Below, piece after piece: positions 1-5,316 of a stretch of 6,508 nucleotides of DNA (positions within the stretch are counted from its first letter, which is position 1; the number at the start of each line of letters is the position of its first letter). The notes beneath the pieces are model-generated. The model saw only the letters and a program-made list of their open reading frames with translations, did not search any database and was not told the DNA's origin. A program made the position numbers and the translations under genes. This stretch comes from Rhodobacterales bacterium UBA7416 (lineage in GTDB: Bacteria; Pseudomonadota; Alphaproteobacteria; Rhodobacterales; Rhodobacteraceae): assembly GCA_002469545.1 (NCBI GenBank), contig DKMK01000115.1, positions 35,630-42,137 of the forward strand, written 5' to 3'.

Positions 1-153
1 CGTAGTATTTCATTAAGCGCGCGCAAAGATGCGATGGTTAAAATGCCCCAACAAGTGGCCGAGGCTGTGCGACCGATCATCCAAGACCAAGTGATCAGCC
101 CATTAATTGACCAAATGCCATGGTTGCGTGACAGTATTCGCCTGTTGGATTAG
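1..153 (+). CDS. C-terminal fragment of an unidentified protein (5' partial)
   Basis: Frame 1 on the plus strand is open from the left edge to a TAG at 151-153 and gives about 50 residues ending PWLRDSIRLLD. The other two plus frames hit stops within the first 15 bases. The fragment has an amphipathic, helical look with several Gln, Ile and Leu residues (for example VRPIIQDQVISPLIDQ) and no recognisable catalytic motif, so I do not assign a family. Its stop overlaps the stop of the convergent aminotransferase gene by 4 bp (TTAG, 150-153). This tail-to-tail packing is common between real genes and supports this being a genuine gene end. The start and most of the protein lie to the left of the window. 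Confidence 0.6.
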   Translation, partial: RSISLSARKDAMVKMPQQVAEAVRPIIQDQVISPLIDQMPWLRDSIRLLD

Positions 154-1328
154 GCGGCTTTTGATTTTGTCGCACGTTTCATCGCCGAAAGGATCATATC
201 ACCGATTTCGGCAACCTGTTCCACGGATAAACGCGCAGGCAGTCGCAAATCGCAGGCGCGCATGAGCATGGCTTTTGTTTGCGGTAGGTCCGGAATGGTT
301 TCCAGAAATTGCCAATTCCAATAGGCGCGCGCATTTTCAACGTGTAATCCAAAAATACTGACACCTAATCCAATTTTTTTACATTCCGAAACAAATGCAC
401 GCGCAGTTTCATCGTTCACATCGATCAAGTTAAATTGAATGCTGTCTGGTGCGCGTTTTTCACCCTTTAGGGGGCTGGGAACTGTGATGTATCTGTTGTC
501 GCTTAAAATATCGGCCAACAAGTCATGATTACGAAGCCCATCCGCAATGCGTCGTGGAATTTCAGCCAGTTGTGCCCGCACAACCATTGCCGAAAGGTTC
601 GACAAACGCGTGTTATATAAAGGCAATTGGTTCTGATATTTGCCAAAATTATTGGATTTACAATCGTGCTTTTGCCAGTTGTTTTCATAGGCTCCAGACA
701 TGATGACAGCGCGTGCAATCACGTCTTCGTCGTTAGTCACGAGAATGCCGCCTTCACCACCGTTCAAAAGCTTATAAGATTGAAAGCTAAAACATCCAAT
801 CTTGCCAATCGATCCAATGTTACGATCGTTCCAAGTGGTACCTAGCGAATGCGCGGCGTCTTCGATGATGGGAATGTTTTTTTCGGCACAAAGGCGTTCT
901 ATTTCATCCATGTCAGACGTATGGCCTCGCATGTGTGATATAAGTACGGCTGAAATATCATCGGTCAACTTGAGCGCGAAATCATGCATATCGATGCGAT
1001 AATTATCGCTAACTTCGACCAATACGGGGACGCAATCGGCATGAACAACAGATGATGGAACCGCAGCAAAGGTAAATGCGGGAATCAATACGCGCGCGGC
1101 TTTGGGTAAATCCAATGACTTTAGGGACAGAAATAATGCAGCCGAACAAGAACTGACCGCTAAGGCAAATCGGGTTCCCAACATGTCGGCAAATTCCTGT
1201 TCTAACAGGGTGACCGCTGATCCTTCGGCCGCGTGATAACGGAATAAATCGCCAGACGTTAACAACGTTTGAATTTCTTCGCGCACTGTTTCGGGAATGG
1301 ATTCCGCAGTGTGGAGGTCTAAAGTCAT
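150..1328 (-). CDS. DegT/DnrJ/EryC1/StrS-family PLP-dependent aminotransferase
   Basis: The 392-residue protein has the usual length for the DegT family, whose members mostly transfer an amino group from glutamate or glutamine to a keto group, often on a nucleotide sugar, in the cytoplasm. Visible motifs, in order: the SSCSAAL phosphate-binding turn at about residues 59-65; IPAFTFAAVPSS at 82-93; IEDAAHSLG at 155-163, where D157 should contact the PLP ring nitrogen; and SFQSYKLLNGGEGG at 181-194, where K186 is the expected Schiff-base lysine. LYNTRLSN at 237-244 matches the conserved N-x-R segment. The usual H-x-x-G segment reads SHMRGHTSDMDEI (131-143), a less common variant. The start is ATG at 1328 with a GGAAA-type ribosome site five bases upstream, just outside a perfect inverted repeat. 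No nucleotide-sugar genes are adjacent, so the substrate is unknown. It could be co-transcribed with the amidotransferase 68 bp upstream. Confidence 0.9.
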   Translation of the reverse strand: MTLDLHTAESIPETVREEIQTLLTSGDLFRYHAAEGSAVTLLEQEFADMLGTRFALAVSSCSAALFLSLKSLDLPKAARVLIPAFTFAAVPSSVVHADCVPVLVEVSDNYRIDMHDFALKLTDDISAVLISHMRGHTSDMDEIERLCAEKNIPIIEDAAHSLGTTWNDRNIGSIGKIGCFSFQSYKLLNGGEGGILVTNDEDVIARAVIMSGAYENNWQKHDCKSNNFGKYQNQLPLYNTRLSNLSAMVVRAQLAEIPRRIADGLRNHDLLADILSDNRYITVPSPLKGEKRAPDSIQFNLIDVNDETARAFVSECKKIGLGVSIFGLHVENARAYWNWQFLETIPDLPQTKAMLMRACDLRLPARLSVEQVAEIGDMILSAMKRATKSKAA

Positions 1329-1338
1329 ATAAGTTTCC

Positions 1339-1367
1339 GATTATCCGAATGTTAGTTTCGGATAATC
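1339..1367. repeat. Perfect 11-bp inverted repeat upstream of the DegT aminotransferase
   Basis: The arms GATTATCCGAA (1339-1349) and TTCGGATAATC (1357-1367) are exact reverse complements separated by 7 bases. On the minus strand, which is the coding direction of both flanking genes, the element ends 10 bases before the DegT start codon and directly abuts GGAAAC, the presumed ribosome binding site. No run of T follows on that strand, so it is a poor intrinsic terminator. It could be an operator for a dimeric regulator or an RNA hairpin that controls translation or stability of the downstream message. The arms are seen directly; the role is inferred. Confidence 0.7.
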
Positions 1368-1396
1368 TATCATAAGGTATCAGTTTACTGAATGTC

Positions 1397-2077
1397 TTAT
1401 TTGCGCTTTAGGAACTTTTCGAACTGGTCAGCGGCCTTTTGCGCATCGACGTTTTCCATCAACTTTTCACGGGCTTGTTGTAGGATATCATCGTCGATGA
1501 CGCCGATTGCGCGTGCTTCGATTAAGTCACGGATGTACTGTGTTGAAAATTCTGGATGGGGCTGCATTGTGTATGCTTTGTTGCCGTAGGTCAAAACTGC
1601 GTTTGCGCAAAAATCATTGCCCAAAACATCTGTCGCACATTCAGGTGCCTTGACAACTTGGTCTTGGTGATAGGCATTTAATGTGATTGCGTTATCACCG
1701 TTTTTGTCCGTATAGGTGAAATTGCCAACACCCCAACCACCAGCGAATTTTTCGACTGTTCCGCCAAGTGCTTGAGCGATCACTTGGTGACCAAAACAAA
1801 CGCCAATCATCGGCTGGTCAGCCGCATAGATTTCACGGATCAGTTTTTCGAGCGGCGGTATCCAGTCGTGGGCTTCATATGCACCGTGTTTTGAACCGGT
1901 TACCAACCAGCCATCGCAGACTTCGGGGCCACTTGGAAAGACGCCATTGATCACTGGGAAGACTTCGAATTCAAAACCACGACCTTGGAGCATGACCTCA
2001 AAATTATCGGGATAATCGCCGTGTTTTGGGAGCAATGCATCTGCAGCGATGCCTGTTTGTAAAATACCAATTTTCAT
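1397..2077 (-). CDS. Class I glutamine amidotransferase-like protein (GMP synthase glutaminase-type, stand-alone)
   Basis: The 226-residue protein is a single GATase1 domain. It has the nucleophile in GVCFGHQ (C94) and the partner His and Glu in QPHPEF (H174, E176), a complete triad. LVTGSKHGAY (58-67) forms the oxyanion region, and AYHQDQV (135-141) is typical of the small stand-alone group that resembles the GuaA glutaminase domain. In that group some members hydrolyse gamma-glutamyl bonds; the plant gamma-glutamyl peptidases GGP1 and GGP3 are related. It may therefore either supply ammonia to a partner enzyme or cut a gamma-glutamyl conjugate. There is no signal peptide, so it should be cytoplasmic. 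The ATG overlaps the desaturase stop as ATGA (2074-2077), and the upstream ribosome site is weak, so translation is probably coupled. The actual substrate cannot be read from the sequence. Confidence 0.9.
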   Translation of the reverse strand: MKIGILQTGIAADALLPKHGDYPDNFEVMLQGRGFEFEVFPVINGVFPSGPEVCDGWLVTGSKHGAYEAHDWIPPLEKLIREIYAADQPMIGVCFGHQVIAQALGGTVEKFAGGWGVGNFTYTDKNGDNAITLNAYHQDQVVKAPECATDVLGNDFCANAVLTYGNKAYTMQPHPEFSTQYIRDLIEARAIGVIDDDILQQAREKLMENVDAQKAADQFEKFLKRK

Positions 2078-3030
2078 CTGTTTTGCCTGTTTTTAGGTTG
2101 GAGACCAACCAATGGGTTTTTACGATTTTGCAGGTTCCATAATGGATGTGCAACCACATCTTTCTCGCGGTAAAAGAATTTGATCATTACGGCCAAATAG
2201 TTCCTGAAATAGTATCCATTGTTTTGATCCAAAAACTTGGCGCGTTGAGCCCGAAATGCAGCTGGTAGATTATACCATGGGATATTGGGATGTGCGTGGT
2301 GAACAGCGTGGAAGTTGTTGTTTAGAAAAAGGAACGCCAATGGACCGCTATCTTCGACGATGACGGATCTGCCTTCGGTCAATTCATGGGCGCGGTGCTC
2401 GATATAGGTTCGGATCTTTAGAATACTTAATCCGAAATAGCATGACGCAAAGTAGACGATTGATGAAATGCTGGAAAACAAAAGCAACCACGCCAAGACC
2501 ACCACGACAGCAGGTATGAATTTCAACCATCCATATAATGCAGCTTTGTCACCTGAACGAATGGCGCGTAACTCGCTGGAGACGAACGAAATTTGGCCAA
2601 CTAATGGGCCGACTAATATGCGACCTATGAAGGTGTTGTTGAAACGTAAAACAGCCTGTGTGAATGGCGAAAGGGTGACCCAAACCTCGTCCGCTAGATA
2701 GTTTGTTTCGGGGTCGTCGTATGGGTCTGTCAGGATTTCATTTACATGATGCGCCAGATGGAGATCGCGAAACCGATCGTATGGGATGGCCAACCCCAAT
2801 GCAGGCGCCCCGATTAGATAGCCAAATATTGGCCAACGTGGTTCCAACATATGCAAGGTTTCATGTTGCAGGGACGAGTGAAGTGCCAACGTCATCGATA
2901 GAAGCGTGATGACCAGTAATGGCGGTAGTTGTGATGCGTTTATCGTCAGCATCGCATAAGACGTATACGTTGCACCGTAGAGCGCCAGTGTGGGCCATTC
3001 GAGCGTGCGTGTTTGACGGGGTAAATCCAT
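2074..3030 (-). CDS. Membrane fatty-acid desaturase-family protein (di-iron, three His boxes)
   Basis: The 318-residue integral membrane protein carries the histidine clusters of the membrane desaturase/hydroxylase family: HETLH (56-60), HLAHH (91-95) and HAVHH (241-245), with an extra EHRAHE (211-216). These ligate a di-iron centre that uses O2 to desaturate or hydroxylate an acyl chain or similar lipid. The segment PYDRFRDLHLAHH, followed by LTDPYDDPE (100-108), resembles a bacterial subgroup seen in alphaproteobacteria. Hydrophobic spans are visible at about 13-31, 35-53, 67-84, 168-187 and 189-206. The start at 3030 has AAAGG five bases upstream. The gene is first in a tight pair with the amidotransferase (4-bp overlap). 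Its substrate is not known; desaturase, hydroxylase and ketolase activities all occur in this superfamily. Confidence 0.9.
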   Translation of the reverse strand: MDLPRQTRTLEWPTLALYGATYTSYAMLTINASQLPPLLVITLLSMTLALHSSLQHETLHMLEPRWPIFGYLIGAPALGLAIPYDRFRDLHLAHHVNEILTDPYDDPETNYLADEVWVTLSPFTQAVLRFNNTFIGRILVGPLVGQISFVSSELRAIRSGDKAALYGWLKFIPAVVVVLAWLLLFSSISSIVYFASCYFGLSILKIRTYIEHRAHELTEGRSVIVEDSGPLAFLFLNNNFHAVHHAHPNIPWYNLPAAFRAQRAKFLDQNNGYYFRNYLAVMIKFFYREKDVVAHPLWNLQNRKNPLVGLQPKNRQNR

Positions 3031-3130
3031 TCAAACCTTTCATCGTTTTTGAAATGTGAACACAGTGAACCCTGTGTCTACGCGCATAAATTATAACAAA
3101 AACGTGAACAGGTAAACGTTTATAATATTG
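3031..3130 (-). promoter_or_regulatory. Candidate promoter and operator region for the desaturase-amidotransferase pair
   Basis: On the minus strand a perfect TATAAT lies at 3095-3090, with a weak upstream match (TTTACC, 3116-3111) at a short 15-base spacing. The expected transcript would begin near 3083, about 50 bases before the desaturase ATG. Within that leader there is a 6-bp inverted repeat, ACACAG (3060-3065) and CTGTGT (3072-3077). The heptamer GTGAACA/C occurs three times on the plus strand, at 3056, 3065 and 3104. A second 6-bp inverted repeat, AAACGT (3100-3105) and ACGTTT (3116-3121), followed on the minus strand by T-rich sequence, could be a weak terminator for the upstream TerB gene. 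The motifs are visible; their function is inferred. Confidence 0.4.
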
Positions 3131-3565
3131 CTATTTATCAACGCTTTGGCGCGCTAGAGCGCTGTCGCGATCATTTACACCTAGTAAATTCGCCACCATA
3201 CGCATCATCGCGTTTTCCGCCGCATCGCGTGTGCCATCAGACAAAGCCAAGGCCCATAGATCACGCACCACGGATTGACGTTGTTCATAGGGGACTGTGT
3301 CCTTGATCAACTTTGTAAAACGTACTGTGTCGGGTGCTTTTGATTCTAACTCTTCGGCCTGTTCGCGCAGGGCATCGGCCTGATCTGTGGCAAGTGTGAA
3401 ACGTGATTGTAACAGATCAACAATCAGCGCTTTCTCGTCTTGGGAATAGTCTTCATCGGCGCGCGCCAAGCGGACCAACAGTGCTGCCATTGCCAGTTGT
3501 GCATCGTCTGTACGCATCTGTGATGGAGCGGGTGATTTAAAGGCGTTTAAAATATCTTTTAGCAT
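3131..3565 (-). CDS. TerB-like (tellurite-resistance TerB fold) small protein
   Basis: The 144-residue, soluble, almost all-helical protein looks like the stand-alone TerB-like proteins common in alphaproteobacteria. The first helical repeat contains LLVRLARADEDYSQDEKALI (29-48), with the acidic cluster D37, E38, D39 and E44. The second contains LALSDGTRDAAENAMMRMVA (106-125), followed by LLGVNDRDSALAR. These two internally similar acidic helices are the hallmark of the TerB/DjlA-type fold, which may bind divalent metal. The function of such solo proteins is not established, and there are no other ter genes here, so tellurite resistance should not be assumed. The start at 3565 has only a weak GAG or AGAG ribosome site. 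The gene is divergent from the class V enzyme and lies 100 bp upstream of the desaturase. Confidence 0.8.
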   Translation of the reverse strand: MLKDILNAFKSPAPSQMRTDDAQLAMAALLVRLARADEDYSQDEKALIVDLLQSRFTLATDQADALREQAEELESKAPDTVRFTKLIKDTVPYEQRQSVVRDLWALALSDGTRDAAENAMMRMVANLLGVNDRDSALARQSVDK

Positions 3566-3745
3566 GGCTCAACTCTAGTGATGCCCGAGTGCAAGCGCAA
3601 GGTTAAGAGACGGCCAATTTAGTCAAATTTTAAAAGAGTAAACTGGTTGATTGTGGTGGTTGGGTTTTTGAATTCATGCCGTTTCTGTCACATCAGTTGT
3701 TTCCATTTGGTTACCTTGCTACCGTTCCTACAAGGGAGATATGAC
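3566..3745. promoter_or_regulatory. Divergent intergenic region between the TerB-like and class V PLP genes
   Basis: Both flanking genes start from this 180-bp gap, so promoters for each are expected. For the minus strand there is a good -35-like TTGACT (3626-3621), but only a poor -10 at normal spacing. For the plus strand no convincing pair stands out, although 3616-3645 is AT-rich. I see no long palindrome. The plus frame that leads into the class V gene stays open back to a TTG at 3647, but the encoded 33 residues are low-quality and hydrophobic, with no family match, so the region is better read as non-coding. Confidence 0.35.
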
Positions 3746-3748
3746 ATG
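3733..3748 (+). promoter_or_regulatory. Ribosome binding site that fixes the class V enzyme start
   Basis: AGGGAG (3733-3738) lies seven bases before the in-frame ATG at 3746 and supports that start over the upstream TTG at 3647. An out-of-frame ATG at 3741 opens a two-codon frame (ATG ACA TGA) whose stop overlaps the real start codon. It sits only two bases from the ribosome site, which is too close for good initiation. Confidence 0.75.
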
Positions 3749-4915
3749 ATCGATATCGATAAAATTCGCAAGGACACACCGAGTTGTGAAAACACTTTGC
3801 ATTTCAATAACGCAGGTTCGTCGCTTATGCCCACACCGGTTTTTGAGGCTCTGCAAGAGGTGCTGCGTGATGAGAACGAAGTCGGTGGCTATGAGGCTGA
3901 AAGACGTGCGCAAGATAGTATTCAAGCGTTTTATACCGAGTTTGCGAGCCTTCTGAATGCCGAACCAGATGAAATTGCTTTTGTCGAGAATGCAACGCGT
4001 GCTTGGGATATGGCGTTTTACGGTTTGCATTTGAAACATGGTGACAGGGTTATCACGCACGTGTCTGAATATGCGTCCAATTACCTTGCGCTTTTGCAGC
4101 AATCGCGGCGGCTTGGGTTTGAAATAGATCTCGTGCCATCGGATGAATATGGTCAGATCGATGTTGATGCATTGGACGACATGATCGGCCCACGGACAAA
4201 ACTGATCGCGATCACGCATGTCCCGACACAAGGTGGCTTGGTCAACCCAGCCGCTAAAGTGGGGAAAATAGCCAAAAAACATGGTGTTCTTTACTTGTTG
4301 GATGCTTGCCAATCCGTCGGGCAAATTGACGTTAATGTCGCAGAGATCGGCTGTGATATACTTTCTGGTACAGGGCGTAAGTTTCTGCGCGGTCCAAGAG
4401 GCACAGGATTTCTCTATGTTAGGAGAAGTATTATCAATCAGATTGACCCGCCGTTTATTGATCTGTTGTCCGCTAAATGGACTGAAGCGAACAATTTTGA
4501 ATTTGTGGATGGTGCGAGGCGGTTCGAAAACTGGGAAAGCTATGTCGCTGGCCGTGTTGGTTTGATGGAAGCGGCCCGGTATGCACAAAACATTGGGCTC
4601 GCGAATATTGAGACCCGTGTGTCCGAACTTGCGCAAAGCTTGCGCGATGCTCTTTCTGAAATCCAAGGCATTTCAGTGCATGATTTAGGTCAGAAAAAAT
4701 GCGGGATCGTCACGTTTAAGAAAGAGGGGATCGACCCGAAGGTTATGGCGGAAACCCTTCGAGCTGATAGGATCAATGTGTCTGTTTCACAGATGACCTC
4801 TGCGCGCCTCGATCTTGAGCCGCGCAATCTCAAGGCTTTGACGCGGGCGTCTGTGCATTACTTCAACACACACGAAGAGATCGTCCGATTTGTTGAAGCT
4901 GTAAAACAGGTATGA
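3746..4915 (+). CDS. Class V aminotransferase-fold PLP enzyme (cysteine desulfurase-like, no catalytic loop cysteine seen)
   Basis: With the start at 3746 the protein has 389 residues, normal for fold-type I class V enzymes. Motifs in order: HFNNAGSSLMP (19-29); ENATRAWDMAF (81-91); HVSEYASNY (105-113); THVPTQGG (157-164), where H158 should stack on PLP; LLDACQSVGQ (184-193), with D186 and Q189 at the cofactor; and SGTGRKFLRGPRGTGFLY (207-224), with K212 as the Schiff-base lysine. The C-terminus RASVHYFNTHEEI (367-379) resembles SufS-type proteins. However, the preceding segment, where SufS has its persulfide cysteine, reads NVSVSQMTSARLDLEPR without Cys. It is therefore probably not a desulfurase. 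Relatives include lyases, isopenicillin-N-epimerase-like proteins and EgtE-like C-S lyases. The reaction is unassigned. The gene appears to be monocistronic. Confidence 0.88.
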   Translation: MIDIDKIRKDTPSCENTLHFNNAGSSLMPTPVFEALQEVLRDENEVGGYEAERRAQDSIQAFYTEFASLLNAEPDEIAFVENATRAWDMAFYGLHLKHGDRVITHVSEYASNYLALLQQSRRLGFEIDLVPSDEYGQIDVDALDDMIGPRTKLIAITHVPTQGGLVNPAAKVGKIAKKHGVLYLLDACQSVGQIDVNVAEIGCDILSGTGRKFLRGPRGTGFLYVRRSIINQIDPPFIDLLSAKWTEANNFEFVDGARRFENWESYVAGRVGLMEAARYAQNIGLANIETRVSELAQSLRDALSEIQGISVHDLGQKKCGIVTFKKEGIDPKVMAETLRADRINVSVSQMTSARLDLEPRNLKALTRASVHYFNTHEEIVRFVEAVKQV

Positions 4916-4956
4916 AACAAAGCGGAGTAGAGGATTTTTTATGGAATAGGGCATCC

Positions 4957-4992
4957 ATTAAGTTGTCGCCCAACACTTAATTAGTTTTGTTT
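4957..4992 (+). terminator. Possible intrinsic terminator of the class V PLP gene
   Basis: ATTAAGTTG (4957-4965) can pair with CAACACTTAAT (4971-4981), with a 2-base bulge and a 5-base loop, and is followed by TAGTTTTGTTT. The stem is AT-rich and imperfect, so termination would be weak. A second, mutually exclusive 7-bp pairing joins TAGTTTT (4982-4988) to AAAACTA (5003-5009), which contains the stop codon of the convergent DUF1330 gene. Confidence 0.4.
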
Positions 4993-5006
4993 AAAGCCGC
5001 CTAAAA

Positions 5007-5297
5007 CTACATCCCATCCACAAGCATGACCGTGCATTTTGCGGCAGCTTGGCGGATCGCCTTAACGGGGGCGTATTCTGGGCTGTTGATGAAATCGCGT
5101 GCCGATTTCATATCTGGGAATTCGATGATCACGACGCGTGTGGGTGACCAAAGCGTGTCTTCGAAGGTGTCGGTTTCGCCGCCGCGCGCACGATACGCGC
5201 CGCCATAGCTTTCTGCGATGGGGCGCGCTTGTGCTTTGTATATTTCGTAAGCTTGTGGATCAGAAATGTCTGTGTCGACGATTAAGTAAGCTGGCAT
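5007..5297 (-). CDS. DUF1330 family protein
   Basis: The 96-residue protein has the length and pattern of DUF1330, a small alpha/beta-barrel (ferredoxin-like) dimer family. Visible signatures are the N-terminal strand AYLIVDTDISDP (3-14), YKAQARPIAESYGGAYRARGG (20-40), then VVIIEFPDMKSARDFINSPE (55-74) and YAPVKAIRQAAA (75-86). No enzymatic role is established for the family, so none is claimed. The start at 5297 has a clear AAGGA ribosome site seven bases upstream, within the 19-bp gap after pyrG. With no terminator there, it is probably the second gene of a pyrG operon. It ends 91 bp from the convergent class V gene. Confidence 0.88.
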   Translation of the reverse strand: MPAYLIVDTDISDPQAYEIYKAQARPIAESYGGAYRARGGETDTFEDTLWSPTRVVIIEFPDMKSARDFINSPEYAPVKAIRQAAAKCTVMLVDGM

Positions 5298-5316
5298 GTT
5301 CTGATCCTTTTATGCG

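Noticed and set aside
151..161. Shared 11-mer TAGGCGGCTTT here and on the minus strand at about 5003-4993
   Set aside because: Two short copies near gene ends with no further similarity around them; most likely chance.
1339..1367. Intrinsic terminator for the amidotransferase transcript
   Set aside because: The stem is good, but on the minus strand it is followed by GGAAACTTAT rather than a T-run, so an operator or leader hairpin is more likely.
3131..3565. Tellurite resistance operon
   Set aside because: Only a lone TerB-like protein is present; no other ter genes are nearby, and stand-alone TerB-like proteins are widespread without this role.
3647..3745. 33-residue N-terminal extension of the class V PLP enzyme from a TTG codon
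   Set aside because: No ribosome site was recognised before the TTG, the added residues have no family similarity, and a good AGGGAG site sits seven bases before the ATG at 3746, where the normal family N-terminus begins.
3728..4666. Long minus-strand open frame (312 codons) opposite the class V PLP gene
   Set aside because: Its translation has no recognisable motif and an odd composition, while the plus strand encodes a complete PLP enzyme with all cofactor residues. It is an antisense shadow.
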